Of a DNA stretch of 64,000 nt, positions 38,741 to 48,835 are shown in pieces (position 1 is the first letter of the stretch; each line of letters starts with the position of its first letter). This stretch comes from Zoogloeaceae bacterium (GTDB lineage Bacteria; Pseudomonadota; Gammaproteobacteria; Burkholderiales; Rhodocyclaceae): positions 744,001-808,000 of the forward strand of contig JACKMA010000002.1 of assembly GCA_024235635.1 (NCBI GenBank), written 5' to 3'. Position numbers and translations under genes: made by a program. A model generated the notes under the pieces. It saw nothing but the letters and a program-made list of their open reading frames with translations, searched no databases and was not told the DNA's origin.

Positions 38741-39754
38741 ATGACCCATCCAGTCATCGTGAACGAACGGGACGGCGCCCGTTTCGAGCAGCGCCCCGGC
38801 GACACCATCCTGCGCGCGGCGTTGCGCGCCGGTGTCGGCCTGTCCTACGAGTGCAACTCCGGCGGCTGCGGCGGGTGCAAGTTCGACCTGTTGCAGGGGG
38901 AGATCGAAACCCTTTGGCCGGAGGCCCCCGGGCTCGGCGAGCGCGACCGGCGCCGGGGGCGCCACCTCGCCTGCCAGTGCCGTGCGCTGGGCGATGTTTC
39001 GATCAAGGCCGCGACGGCGGCCGAGTACGTGCCGCCGATTCGCGCAACACGGCGGCGTGCGGTGCTGACCGGCATCAACGACATCACCCACGATCTGCGG
39101 GAGTTCCGTTTCCGTACCGACGCCGCGGCGGAGTTCCTGCCCGGGCAGTTTGCCATGCTCGATCTGCCGGGGGTCGATGCGTCCCGCGCCTACTCCATGT
39201 CGAATCTCCCCAATGCCGACGGCGAGTGGCATTTCCAGATCCGGCGAGTGCCGCTTGGGCGCGGGACCGAGGTGCTGTTCGAGGCCTTGGATGCGGGCAC
39301 GGAGATCGGGCTCGACGGCCCCTACGGCCTGGCCTGGCTGCGGCCCGACGCGCCGCGCGACCTGGTCTGCGTGGCCGGCGGTTCGGGCCTGGCGCCAATG
39401 ATCTCGGTCGCCCGCGGGGCCACACAGGCGGGCATGCTCGAAACGCGGCGCCTGACCTTCTTCTACGGCGCGCGGGCGCCTCGCGACGTGTGCGGCGAAT
39501 CCATGCTGGCGTCACTGCCGGGCTTCGGCGACCGGATCGTGTATCGCCCGGTGGTGTCATCGCCCGACGCGACGGGGTGGACCGGGGCCACGGGATTCGT
39601 CCATGCGCGCCTGGCCGAGGATCTTCCCGCCCCGCTGGCGAGCTACGAGTTCTACTTTGCGGGGCCGCCACCGATGACCCAGGCGCTGCAGGAAATGCTG
39701 CTGGTGGATCACCAGGTCCCATTCGAACAAGTTCATTTCGACCGATTCTTTTGA
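38741..39754 (+). CDS. tmoF: NADH-ferredoxin oxidoreductase of the toluene monooxygenase
   Basis: A 337-residue reductase. The N-terminal plant-type [2Fe-2S] domain has Cys38, Cys43, Cys46 (ECNSGGCGGCKFDL) and Cys78 (or Cys80). The FAD domain has RAYSMSNLP, and the NAD domain has VAGGSGLAPMIS and YFAGPPPMTQAL. It transfers electrons from NADH to TmoC. The gene starts behind CCGGAGGGAACCC and is the last of the hydroxylase set. Confidence 0.95.
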   Translation: MTHPVIVNERDGARFEQRPGDTILRAALRAGVGLSYECNSGGCGGCKFDLLQGEIETLWPEAPGLGERDRRRGRHLACQCRALGDVSIKAATAAEYVPPIRATRRRAVLTGINDITHDLREFRFRTDAAAEFLPGQFAMLDLPGVDASRAYSMSNLPNADGEWHFQIRRVPLGRGTEVLFEALDAGTEIGLDGPYGLAWLRPDAPRDLVCVAGGSGLAPMISVARGATQAGMLETRRLTFFYGARAPRDVCGESMLASLPGFGDRIVYRPVVSSPDATGWTGATGFVHARLAEDLPAPLASYEFYFAGPPPMTQALQEMLLVDHQVPFEQVHFDRFF

Positions 39755-39785
39755 AGACCCGCCCACAGAGGGGATGGAGACGACA

Positions 39786-41192
39786 ATGACGACAAGTCGG
39801 CAAATCAGTCGGGCGTGCGCCCGTCGCAGCGCAGGGCTCGCGGCGACGATCACGGTGCTGCTGACCGGAGCGGGAACGGCCCAGGCCACCGACGTGTTCC
39901 GCCTGGAAGGATTCGGTGCGATCTCGCGCGGCATGGGCGGCGCAGCCATGGCCTACGACACGGGACTGGCAGGCATGATGACCAACCCGGCCACGCTGTC
40001 GCTGATGACGGCCGACAACGCGCTCCAGGTCGGGCTCGACCTCGTCACCACCGACATCAAAGTCCGCAACGAGGCAACTGGCGAGCATGCCTCGTCGGAT
40101 GCCCACGGCCAAAATCGGGGGCCCTACTTCGCACCGCAAGTCGCCTACGGCCGTCACAGGGGTACCTGGTCCATCGGCGCCGGCCTGTTCGCCCAGGGGG
40201 GACTCGGGACGGAATACGGGCGCGACAGCTTCCTCTCCCGGGCCAGTGGCAATCTCGATACCGGGCTCGGAAACTCGAGCCGGCTGCTGGTCCTGAACAT
40301 TCCGCTTGCGGCGAGCGTCAAGGTGTCCGACGCCCTCACGCTGGGCGCGGGCATCGACGCCGTGTGGCAGGGCTTGAACCTCGACCTGCTGCTGGCCGCC
40401 GATCAGGTCGGCAGCCTGATCGGCGCCGGCCGCGTGTCGGGCGCCCTGCTCCCGGTCCTCGGCGGCCTGCCGGACCTGCGTGGCGCCCACTTCAGCCTGA
40501 CCCGGAATTCGCCGGTGGCGAGCGGGGTCAGTGCATGGGGCTATACCGCCCGCGTCGGCATGACCTATGCCCTGTCGAGCGACAGTCGTCTGGGCGCAGC
40601 CTACACGGCACGCAGCCGGATGGCAGACATGGACGGGCGAGCCACGCTGACGGCCATCGACGGCATCGCCGGGCAGATCGCGCTGCCCGGAAAAATCCGC
40701 ATTCACGATTTCGAGATGCCGGCGATGGCCAGTCTCGGGATCAGTCAGCGGGTATCGGATCGCCTCGACGTGGCGGTGGATCTGTCGCGGGTGTATTGGT
40801 CCAGCGTAATGAAGGACATCAAGGTTGCGTTCGTGGCGGATGGCGGCGGCGATCTCGCCATCGCATTGCCGCAGAACTATCGCGACCAGACCATCCTGGC
40901 GATGGGTGCCGCCTACCGGGCGGACGAGCGACTGACCCTTCGCGGTGGATTCCGGATTGCCCAACAGGCGCTGCGTGGCTCGACCCTGTTCGCGGTGATC
41001 CCGGCCATTCCCCGCAGGCACCTGGCGATCGGCGTCGGCTATGCCCTGTCCGACCGCAGCAGCCTGGACTTCGCCTGGTCTCACGCGTTCGAGGAACGCA
41101 TGGACAACGCAGGACCGCCGAACACGTCGGCAGCGATCGCCGTCAGCCATGCCCAGGACAACGCGACGCTCGTCTATACCTACCGCTTCTGA
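39786..41192 (+). CDS. FadL/TodX-family outer-membrane hydrocarbon channel
   Basis: A 468-residue porin. The signal peptide (MTTSRQISRACARRSAGLAA and on) is cleaved near TAQA-TDVF. The mature protein has the FadL start FGAISRGMGGAAMAYDTGLAGM-type N-terminal hatch (cited here in pieces: RGMGGAAMAYDTG, NPATLSLM), many beta-strands and a C-terminal Tyr-Arg-Phe end. TodX, TbuX and TmoX bring toluene across the outer membrane. The ATG at 39786 is preferred over 39774 because GGAG then stands 6 bp away. It lies 31 bp after tmoF in the same transcript. Confidence 0.92.
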   Translation: MTTSRQISRACARRSAGLAATITVLLTGAGTAQATDVFRLEGFGAISRGMGGAAMAYDTGLAGMMTNPATLSLMTADNALQVGLDLVTTDIKVRNEATGEHASSDAHGQNRGPYFAPQVAYGRHRGTWSIGAGLFAQGGLGTEYGRDSFLSRASGNLDTGLGNSSRLLVLNIPLAASVKVSDALTLGAGIDAVWQGLNLDLLLAADQVGSLIGAGRVSGALLPVLGGLPDLRGAHFSLTRNSPVASGVSAWGYTARVGMTYALSSDSRLGAAYTARSRMADMDGRATLTAIDGIAGQIALPGKIRIHDFEMPAMASLGISQRVSDRLDVAVDLSRVYWSSVMKDIKVAFVADGGGDLAIALPQNYRDQTILAMGAAYRADERLTLRGGFRIAQQALRGSTLFAVIPAIPRRHLAIGVGYALSDRSSLDFAWSHAFEERMDNAGPPNTSAAIAVSHAQDNATLVYTYRF

Positions 41193-41297
41193 GTGCACAT
41201 GTTTGTATGCTTGTCCGGCGACATGCGACGCAAACGCGTGGCGCCGGCCGAGACACCCGCATGGACGCGGCGTGAGGCCCCTTGGGAGGGGAGACAG

Positions 41298-44192
41298 ATG
41301 AGTCCCGAAGAGGACATCCATCGCGTGGCGCGACGCACGTCGGTGCGCGGGGTCGTGATCGAAGCCGACGATGCCGAGGACGTGCGGCGGCAGAAGATGG
41401 CACGGATCATCCTCGATTCGATGTACCAGTTCCTGGGCCTGCTCGACGTCGATGGCACGGTGCTGGAAATCAACCAGGCCGCACTCGACGGTGCGGGTCT
41501 GAACCTGGCCGATGTGGTCGGCAAGCCATTCTGGCAGGCCCGCTGGTGGGCGGTGTCCGAGGAAGTGCGCGACCGGGTGCGGGCGATGATCGACGATGCC
41601 CGCTCCGGGCGGTTCGCGCGTTGTGACTTCGAGGTCTTCGGCGATCAGCATGGCAGCCGGACCATCGCCATCGATTTTTCTCTGACCCCGATCCTGGACG
41701 ATGACGGCCGGGTCGCCTACCTGCTGCCCGAGGGGCGCAACATCACCGAGAAGATCGCGCGCAGTGCCGAATTGTCGCGCAAGAACGGCGAACTGCAGGC
41801 AGCGCTCGAACGGCTTCGGGAGCTCGACGGCTACAAGACCCGCTTCTTTGCCAATGTGAGCCACGAACTGCGCACGCCGCTGGCGTTGATCCTCGGCCCG
41901 GTGGACCAGCTGCTCAAGGAGGGCGGTTCCCTCAGCGAGCGCGAGCACTTCCGCCTGACGGCGATCCAGCGCAATGCGCGTGCCCTGCTGCAACAGGTCA
42001 ACAACCTGCTGGACCTGGCGCGTATCGATGCCGAGCGCATGCCGATGGCCTATGTGCACGCCAACGTGGTGGCCTTGTTGCGCGAGACGGTGGCCGGGTT
42101 CGAGGCGGCGGCGGCGGACCGGGGCATCACCCTGAGCCTGCGCGGCGAGCCGGAGCTCTACGCGGACGTGGACCGGGCCAAGTTCGTGCGGGTGCTCAGC
42201 AATCTGCTCTCCAACGCCTTCAAGTTCACCCCGGCCGGCGGACGCATCGTCTGCGATGTGGCGCGGGTGTCTCACGGGCGGGTCCTGATCAGCGTACAGG
42301 ACAACGGACCGGGCGTGCCGGATACGATGAAGCGGCACATCTTCGATCGCTTCACCCAGGCCGGAGACGACGTCGGCACGGATGGCAGCGGCCTGGGGCT
42401 CAGCATCGTCAAGGAATTCGTGGAATTGCACCGGGGCTCCGTGGTGGCCCTCGACGCCCCCGGTGGCGGCGCGATCTTCCAGGTGGAGTTACCGGTCCGT
42501 GCGCCTGCGGGCGCCGTCGTGCGTGCCGGCGGCGGCGCAGAGACCCCGGTTGCCAGCGATTTCCTTGCGCCACTGAAGCCCGAGTTGCCGACCATCCCGG
42601 AGACGGCCAGGCTACCGGGCCGGCCGACACTGCTGGTGGTCGAGGACAATCCGGATCTTCGTCTGTTTCTCTACGACGTGCTGTCGGACGAATACAACGT
42701 GGTCCTGCGCGAGAACGGCGAATCGGCCTTCCTCAGCGCCATTTCCGATCCACCCGATCTGATCGTCACCGACCTGATGATGCCGGGCTGGGACGGCGAA
42801 CGTTTCGTCAAGGCCCTTCGCGAGCGACCGGGCTTCCCGAACGTGCCCGTGCTGGTGTTGTCCGCCCGATCCGACGACGCGTTGCGCGAGAAGCTGCTCG
42901 AGCATCTGGTCCAGGACTTTCTCACCAAGCCCTTTTCGGCTCAGGAATTGCGCGCCCGGGCGCGCAACCTGGTGACGGTGAAGCGCACGGTCGACATGCT
43001 GCAGAAGGATCTCAATTCGCAGGCGTCGGACGTACTCGAACTGGCGGCGAGCCTGGTGGCGAGCCGCAAGTCCCTGCAGCGCAGCCTGGCCGCGATGCAG
43101 GTGCTCGATCGCCGCTGGCTCGGCCTGTACGAGAACACGGCGGTGGGGATTGCACTGGCCGATCGGGAAGGCAGGATCCTTTCGGCCAATCCGGCCTTGC
43201 ACCACATGCTCGGCTATGACCCGGCAACGCTCGTCGGCGTCTCCCTGGTCGACATCACCGCGCCCGCCGAACGCGCCAGGACCCGACGGAATGTGGATGG
43301 CCTGGTCAAAGGAACGTTCCCCAGCTACAAGATCCAGAAGCGATACGAAAAGCAGGACGGCGCCTTCCTGTGGGCCAATGTGTGCGTTTCGCGCATCCCC
43401 GCGGTATCGGCGGAAGGCCCGATGTTGGCGGTGATCGTCGAGGACATCTCCCTGCGCATACAGGCCGAGCGTTCGCTGACGACGACGCGCAGAGAGTTGG
43501 CGCGGGTTGGACGCTACACCGCGATGGGCGAACTCGCAGCCTCGATCGCCCACGAAATCAACCAGCCGCTGTCCGCCGTCATCACCAACAGTGAGGCGGC
43601 ATTGCGCTGGCTCTCGCATGCCACGCCGAACATCGACGAGGTCGTCGCCGGGCTCAAACGGGTCAACCGCGATGCGCGCATGGCCAGCTCGGTGATCGCG
43701 CGCATCCGCTCGTTCCTGCAGGCAAGCGAGCTCCGGCGCGAACGCGTCGATGTCGCGCGCATGCTCGACGAGTTGCTGCAGATGCTGCAGTTGCTGCTTG
43801 CCGAAGCCGGCGTGCAGGTGACCGTGGAATCCATCGCGCCGAAGCCTTTCCTGATGGCCGACCCGGTCCAACTGCAACAGGTACTGCTCAATCTGATCGT
43901 AAACGCCGCGGATGCCATGCGAGACCAGCCGGAAGGCGAGCGCTCGCTGTGCATTGCAGTGACCAGAGGCCGCGACGGCGGGCTGCTGTTCTCGGTTTCC
44001 GATAGTGGGCCGGGCGTCGAGCATGCCGCGGAGGCACGGCTCTTCGAGGCCTTCTATTCGACCAAGCCGAAGGGCCTGGGCATGGGCCTTGCGATCAGCC
44101 GCGGCATCGTCGAGAACCACGGCGGCCGGCTGTGGTTGGACCACGGCAAGGGCCGTGGCGCATGTTTCTCGTTCGCGATTCCGGACAATTGA
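41298..44192 (+). CDS. TodS/TmoS-like double histidine kinase
   Basis: A 964-residue soluble sensor with the rare order PAS, kinase 1, receiver, PAS, kinase 2. His189 (NVSHELRTP), receiver Asp492 (IVTDLMMPG) and His752 (SIAHEINQPLSAV) are all present, close to the positions of His190, Asp500 and His760 that I recall for TodS. The first PAS (about 33-150) carries FW and RWW in KPFWQARWW, a segment also seen in the toluene-binding PAS of TodS. Both ATPase domains are complete. The start at 41298 has GGAGGGG 7 bp upstream. It should sense the aromatic substrate and control the tmo operon through the TodT-like protein behind it. Confidence 0.93.
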   Translation: MSPEEDIHRVARRTSVRGVVIEADDAEDVRRQKMARIILDSMYQFLGLLDVDGTVLEINQAALDGAGLNLADVVGKPFWQARWWAVSEEVRDRVRAMIDDARSGRFARCDFEVFGDQHGSRTIAIDFSLTPILDDDGRVAYLLPEGRNITEKIARSAELSRKNGELQAALERLRELDGYKTRFFANVSHELRTPLALILGPVDQLLKEGGSLSEREHFRLTAIQRNARALLQQVNNLLDLARIDAERMPMAYVHANVVALLRETVAGFEAAAADRGITLSLRGEPELYADVDRAKFVRVLSNLLSNAFKFTPAGGRIVCDVARVSHGRVLISVQDNGPGVPDTMKRHIFDRFTQAGDDVGTDGSGLGLSIVKEFVELHRGSVVALDAPGGGAIFQVELPVRAPAGAVVRAGGGAETPVASDFLAPLKPELPTIPETARLPGRPTLLVVEDNPDLRLFLYDVLSDEYNVVLRENGESAFLSAISDPPDLIVTDLMMPGWDGERFVKALRERPGFPNVPVLVLSARSDDALREKLLEHLVQDFLTKPFSAQELRARARNLVTVKRTVDMLQKDLNSQASDVLELAASLVASRKSLQRSLAAMQVLDRRWLGLYENTAVGIALADREGRILSANPALHHMLGYDPATLVGVSLVDITAPAERARTRRNVDGLVKGTFPSYKIQKRYEKQDGAFLWANVCVSRIPAVSAEGPMLAVIVEDISLRIQAERSLTTTRRELARVGRYTAMGELAASIAHEINQPLSAVITNSEAALRWLSHATPNIDEVVAGLKRVNRDARMASSVIARIRSFLQASELRRERVDVARMLDELLQMLQLLLAEAGVQVTVESIAPKPFLMADPVQLQQVLLNLIVNAADAMRDQPEGERSLCIAVTRGRDGGLLFSVSDSGPGVEHAAEARLFEAFYSTKPKGLGMGLAISRGIVENHGGRLWLDHGKGRGACFSFAIPDN

Positions 44193-44428
44193 AGTGTGGG
44201 TCCGGTTGGCCACTCCGGCGCCCGGCGGGCAGCAATGGCGGAAATGTGCCGATGATGGATGACGACCATGGAAGAACCAGCCTTTCGCAAAACGAATGCC
44301 ATTGATCTACGATCGATCGCCGGTGCCGAGCGGGTTACCGGGCCATGCTCGCGCAACCCGCTCGGCGCCGACGTGTGGGCCATTGCGACATGCACTCGCC
44401 CGGCTTCGTCCGGAAGCCAGGCCGACTC

Positions 44429-45103
44429 ATGGTCACGATGACCGTCCCGGACGGCCGCGACGCCGCCGAATGGGTGTACGTGGTCGATGACGATCTTTCG
44501 GTCAGGGAAGCACTCAGCAGCCTGATCCGCTCCATCGGCCTGCCGGTCGAGACCTATCCTTCGGCAGCCGCCTTTCTCGCCGCGCCGCGCCGCGCCTCCG
44601 TGGCCTGCCTGATCCTCGATGTACGCATGCCGGACGTCAATGGCATGGAACTGCAGATGCAACTGGCCGGTGCCGGAAACCCGATTCCCATCGTATTCAT
44701 CACGGGGCATGGGGATATCCCGATGGCGGTGCGGGCGATCAAGCGCGGCGCGGTCGAATTCCTGGCCAAACCGTTCCGCGACGAGGAACTGCTCGCGGCC
44801 ATCCACTCGGCCCTCGCCAGGGCCCGCAGTGTCCGTAAGCAGGCGCTCGAACTCGGTGAAATCCGCCGGCGGTTCGAATTGCTGACCAGCCGTGAACGGG
44901 AGGTCATTGGCCATATCGTGAAGGGCGCCCTGAACAAGCAGGTGGCCGCCGAACTCGGTGTGGCGGAAACGACGATCAAGGTCCACCGCCACAACATCAT
45001 GCACAAGATGGCAGCGCGCAGCTTGCCGGACCTCGTCCGCATGGTCGAGCGGCTGGACGTTCGCGGGCCCGACACGCAGTCGGAACCGGGAAATGACGAA
45101 TAG
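44429..45103 (+). CDS. TodT/TmoT-like FixJ-type response regulator
   Basis: A 224-residue regulator. The receiver domain has YVVDDDLSVREALSSLIRS and phospho-acceptor Asp64 in LILDVRMPD, with GHGDIPMAVRAIKRGAVEF behind it. The C-terminal LuxR-type HTH reads LTSREREVIGHIV and KQVAAELGVAETTIKVHRH. The ATG at 44429 is chosen by alignment to TodT-type N-termini; upstream in-frame starts at 44390 and 44345 are less likely. It pairs with the kinase 236 bp upstream; that gap holds no other gene. Confidence 0.92.
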   Translation: MVTMTVPDGRDAAEWVYVVDDDLSVREALSSLIRSIGLPVETYPSAAAFLAAPRRASVACLILDVRMPDVNGMELQMQLAGAGNPIPIVFITGHGDIPMAVRAIKRGAVEFLAKPFRDEELLAAIHSALARARSVRKQALELGEIRRRFELLTSREREVIGHIVKGALNKQVAAELGVAETTIKVHRHNIMHKMAARSLPDLVRMVERLDVRGPDTQSEPGNDE

Positions 45104-45510
45104 TGCCGGAGCAGCGCAAACCCGCCGATCACCCCCCGCCACTCGGACACCTGCCGCTGCAAGCCTCGATCCGCCCAATCCGATGCAGCCTGGGTGGCCT
45201 GAACCCGGCCACAAGCAGCGACCCGATATCCCCTTGGTCTATGCCATTTTGCTTCTCGAACGGGCGACGGCTGCCATAAGGCGCCTTGGCCACGCGTGCG
45301 GCTTGGTGAGCGTCCACACCCGCCGCGTGCCGATCACCGACCGCGGCCCCGGCGAGCCTGATCACATGAAGCGGTGGTGGCCGCGACCCGGCCACCGCGC
45401 TGCCGGCGTGGCGCGGCGAACGACGCGGGCGGCATCCACGCGATGGCGCCTTGCGGTCGGGCTGCGCCGCAATCCTGGCGCCGGATGGCAATTGGCCGCC
45501 AGGCTGGCGC
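45104..45510. other. Intergenic region between convergent genes, no gene seen
   Basis: About 400 bp between the TodT-like gene and the 3' end of the winged-helix/TPR regulator. Open frames here are only GC-driven. No clear hairpin plus T-run was found, so the terminators remain unknown. Confidence 0.4.
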
Positions 45511-47097
45511 TCAGAACCCGAGCCGCAGGAACGCGCCCATGATGGTCTCTCGCGTGCCTTGATTGCGAAAGGGAAAGGACTTGAAGAAGCGTTCCGGCTG
45601 GTAGCCGTCCGCACGCCGCCGCACTTCGGCCGCCCAGCTGTCGGCGGCCGCGCGGTTGCCGGCCAGTTCGTTTACCAGCGCGGCGATGACGAAGATGTGC
45701 ACATGGGCATTGGGCGCGCGGGCGCCCTGCTCCGCCCACTCGCAGGCCGCTACGTAGTTGCCCTGCACCAGGTAGGAGAAGGCGCGGGTGGCGAGGTGAG
45801 CGTAACGCAGGGGATCGATGGGGCTCAGGGACATGGCCTTGCCGATGCCGGCATCGCAGCGCTCGCCGCGCCCGACGATCACGTCGGCCAGGGCCCGGTT
45901 GTAGTGGGCGAAGGCATAGTTGGGGTTCAGTTCGATACAGCGGTCGTACCACGGATAGGCACGCTCCATGTCTCCTTCGAGCCAGTCCGCGCGGCCCATG
46001 CACAGGTTGCTGAAGGGGTCGAGGGGGTCCAGGGCGAGCCCCTTTTCGGCGAAATCGCGGGCCAGCCGGCGATGGTTCGACACGTCCTGGGCGTAGCCGA
46101 GAAAGGCGTTCTGGAAGTGGGTGAAGGAGAGCGCCGCGTGGGCTCGGGCAAAATGCGCGTCGGCCTGGATGGCGCGCTCGAAGAGCTGCATGGCGTGGAC
46201 GTTGTCGGCGGCGCTGAAGCGGTACATGTGCCACAGGCCGCGGTGATAGGCGCCCCAGGCATCGAGATTCTCGGTGGGGATGCCGGCTGCGCGCGTGGCC
46301 TCGGCGATCGGGATTCGATAATCGATGGTGCCGACGATATCCCGTGCCATGGTGGACCGCAGGCCGAGCAGATCCTCGACAGGGCCCTCGAAGCGGTCGG
46401 CCCACAGCAGATGCTGGTCGGCGGCACGGATCAGCTCCACGGCGACGGCACTGCGCTTGCCTTCCACCGCGACAGTGCCGGTCAGCAGGTAGCGGGCGCC
46501 GAGGCGCTGGCCGGCGGCGGTCAGGTCGATGTCGGGGCCACGGAACTGGAACGACGAACCACGCGCAATCACCACCAGCCAGTGCAGCCGCGAGAGCTCC
46601 ACGATCAGCTCGTGTGCGACCGCATCGGCCAGGGTGGCCTGGAGCCCGTCGGCCGACAGCCACTGGAAGGGCAACACCGCGATCGAAGGCGCGCCGCCGG
46701 CCTCGGCCGGCGGCGTCGTCGAGGCGACGGGTTCCGGCAGCGGCGGCTCGACGGCTTCGCTCACCACCACCTGTGGCGTACCGGCGTTTTCCACCTCAGG
46801 CGTGACGAGGAATCGAAAGCCCCGGCGGTGCACCGTCTTGATCAGCCGCTGGGCTTTGCCGTCGTCGCCGATGGCCTGTCGCGCCGAGCGGATGCGGCTG
46901 TTCACGACGGCCTCGGAAACGATGCGACCCTTCCAGATCCGCTCGTTCAGCTCGTCCTTGGTGATGAGCCGGTCCGGATTGGTGACGAGCAACTCCAACA
47001 GCGCGAAGACCTGGGGCTCGACCGGGCAGACAGCACCGCCTCGGCGCAGCTCGTAGCGGTCGGTGTCCAGCTCGATGTCTTCGAAGCGAAAAATCAT
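45511..47097 (-). CDS. OmpR-type winged-helix regulator with TPR/adenylate-cyclase-like C-terminus
   Basis: A 528-residue protein. Residues 1-95 form a trans_reg_C winged helix (FEDIELDTDRYELRRGG, LITKDELNERIWKGR, GFRFLVTPE). A linker rich in Pro/Ala follows, then a FlgO/AAC-like segment (SIAVLPFQWLSADG and RYLLTGTVAVEGKR), then about six TPR-like helices. No transmembrane helix is visible, unlike CadC. Such proteins usually control one neighbouring operon; the divergent methyltransferase is the obvious target. An alternative GTG start lies 15 bp upstream at 47112. Confidence 0.85.
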   Translation of the reverse strand: MIFRFEDIELDTDRYELRRGGAVCPVEPQVFALLELLVTNPDRLITKDELNERIWKGRIVSEAVVNSRIRSARQAIGDDGKAQRLIKTVHRRGFRFLVTPEVENAGTPQVVVSEAVEPPLPEPVASTTPPAEAGGAPSIAVLPFQWLSADGLQATLADAVAHELIVELSRLHWLVVIARGSSFQFRGPDIDLTAAGQRLGARYLLTGTVAVEGKRSAVAVELIRAADQHLLWADRFEGPVEDLLGLRSTMARDIVGTIDYRIPIAEATRAAGIPTENLDAWGAYHRGLWHMYRFSAADNVHAMQLFERAIQADAHFARAHAALSFTHFQNAFLGYAQDVSNHRRLARDFAEKGLALDPLDPFSNLCMGRADWLEGDMERAYPWYDRCIELNPNYAFAHYNRALADVIVGRGERCDAGIGKAMSLSPIDPLRYAHLATRAFSYLVQGNYVAACEWAEQGARAPNAHVHIFVIAALVNELAGNRAAADSWAAEVRRRADGYQPERFFKSFPFRNQGTRETIMGAFLRLGF

Positions 47098-47342
47098 TCG
47101 ATGGCCTGCCACGATGGCGCCCTGCGTTTGACGGTACGAATGTACGCGGGAGTGGACCGACTGGCTACGTCTGCAGGGTTCTGGACATTCATTGGCGCGA
47201 TCGCTGCCGCGATAATGCAGGACTTATGCAGGACCCCTGCAAGTTTCAAAGGACGATGGCGCGCAAAGTGGATCCAGGTCGCAAGGCCGCAGCAGAAAAG
47301 GCGCGGCGCGAGACCCATACCAAACCCACAGGAGAGTCGATC
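47098..47342. promoter_or_regulatory. Divergent promoter region between the regulator and the methyltransferase
   Basis: A 245-bp gap between two divergent genes. The most AT-rich part lies around 47130-47240 and contains short GCAGG(A/G) repeats (GCAGGGTT, GCAGGACTT, GCAGGACCCC). No box could be assigned with confidence. Confidence 0.35.
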
Positions 47343-48176
47343 ATGAATACCACCGCCACCGCCACCGCCCAAACCCCCGATTTCGAGGCCATCAAGACCA
47401 AACAGAACGCCGCCTGGTCCTCGGGCGACTACGCCATCGTCGGCACCACCTTGCAGATCGTCGGCGAGCAACTCGCGGAAGCCCTCGATGTGCGCTCCGG
47501 CCAGTCCGTCCTCGATGTCGCCGCCGGCAACGGCAACTTCACGCTCGCCGCCGCGCGCCGCTGGGCCGACGTGACCTCGACCGACTACGTGCCGGCCCTG
47601 CTCCAGCGTGGTGCCGAGCGCGCCCAGGCCGACCGCCTGGCGGTCAACTTCCACTTCGCCGACGCCGAGGATCTGCCCTTCACCGACGCGCACTTCGACG
47701 TGGTCGCCTCGACTTACGGCGTGATGTTCACCCCGAACCAGCAGCAGGCTGCGGCGGAGATGCTGCGGGTGTGCCGCCCGGGTGGCCGCATCGGTCTCGC
47801 CAACTGGACGCCGGACGGCTTCGTCGGCGCGGTGTTCAAGATCATCGGCCGCTACGTGCCGCCGCCCCAAGGCGTGAAGTCGCCGGCGCTGTGGGGAACC
47901 CGCGAGCATCTCGACACCTTGTTCGGCGCCGGCGCGAGCGAGATTCGCATCGAAGAGAAGGACTTTGCCTTCCGCTACCGCAGCCCCGAGCACTTCATGG
48001 AGATCTTCCGCGAGTTCTACGGCCCGGTGCACAAGGCTTTTGGCGCCCTCGACGCCGAGCGCCAGAACGCCATGTATCGCGATTTGCTGGCGCTGATCGA
48101 CGAGTTCAACGTGGCCGACGATGGCACCATGGTCGTGCCCTCGCGCTACCTCGAGGTGGTGATCGTTCGTCGCTGA
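47343..48176 (+). CDS. SAM-dependent class I methyltransferase
   Basis: A 277-residue UbiE/Methyltransf_11-type enzyme. Motif I is SVLDVAAGNGNFTLAAARR, motif II-like DAEDLPFTDAHFDVV and post-motif VCRPGGRIGLANWTP. A substrate cannot be assigned; related proteins are often called phosphatidylethanolamine or tetracenomycin-type methyltransferases without proof. It starts behind ACAGGAGAGTCG and is divergent from the TPR regulator, which may control it. A hairpin 28 bp after the stop may end the transcript. Confidence 0.88.
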   Translation: MNTTATATAQTPDFEAIKTKQNAAWSSGDYAIVGTTLQIVGEQLAEALDVRSGQSVLDVAAGNGNFTLAAARRWADVTSTDYVPALLQRGAERAQADRLAVNFHFADAEDLPFTDAHFDVVASTYGVMFTPNQQQAAAEMLRVCRPGGRIGLANWTPDGFVGAVFKIIGRYVPPPQGVKSPALWGTREHLDTLFGAGASEIRIEEKDFAFRYRSPEHFMEIFREFYGPVHKAFGALDAERQNAMYRDLLALIDEFNVADDGTMVVPSRYLEVVIVRR

Positions 48177-48203
48177 CAGACAATCGACGCAGCAACTCGG
48201 TCG

Positions 48204-48230
48204 GGCCGGGACGGAAAGTTCGTCCCGGCC
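48204..48230 (+). terminator. Terminator-like hairpin behind the methyltransferase gene
   Basis: A perfect 10-bp stem, GGCCGGGACG pairing with CGTCCCGGCC, and a 7-nt loop, 28 bp after the stop codon. No T-run follows. Confidence 0.5.
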
Positions 48231-48835
48231 GCTGCGTGATCATGCCCTCCACGACGTCATCCGGCGAGACCCGCCACCAGCTTTCGACGACCACCGCAGC
48301 CCGTCGGCCATGGAGGCCGAATCGATCCATCGATCTTTGGTGCAGTCTGCGGCAAGTTCGAGGTGCAGCATCCCCTGCCAAGGGTCGCCATCACCCGGTC
48401 CTTTCGAATGATCGATAGGGTCGTCAATTCAAGCACCAATCAACCCGGCAAACCCATCGCCCGTCCCGGCCCATCGACACGCCAGCGCGACCGACCTCGC
48501 TCTGCAGTCTGCCGGTGACGCGATCTCGGCGAGCAAGGCGCGAAGAACGAATCGATTTCCACGCTTGATCCTTGGGGTTGCCAGCCCCCTTGCCGTCGGG
48601 TAGCCGGCTTTCCTATGCTTCGATAGTGCATTCCCTTGCCAGGGATGCGAAACGTCCACAGCCTCGGCCACCGCTCGCGCTGCGAGGCCGTTCGCCGTGG
48701 CAACCCGGGGCGCATGCTCGAGGACGGCGCGATGCACCCGGTCGAATGTGAGACGCGTTCATTGACGAGACCGCCAGCCGACCGCGGCGACCATGCTGTC
48801 GATTTGAGATTCGGTCCACCCAGTGGAGTCCGCCC
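48231..48835. other. Intergenic region, no gene seen
   Basis: About 600 bp between the methyltransferase terminator and the SAF-tailed oxidoreductase. Open frames on both strands (for example 48429-48737 minus) are Arg-rich with poor binding sites. A slightly AT-richer stretch at 48400-48440 may hold a promoter. Nothing else is recognised. Confidence 0.4.

Noticed and set aside
39084..42431. A 1115-codon minus-strand open frame across tmoF, the FadL gene and the kinase gene
   Set aside because: Same reason: three well-defined plus-strand genes with intact motifs lie opposite, and no family feature is visible on the minus strand.
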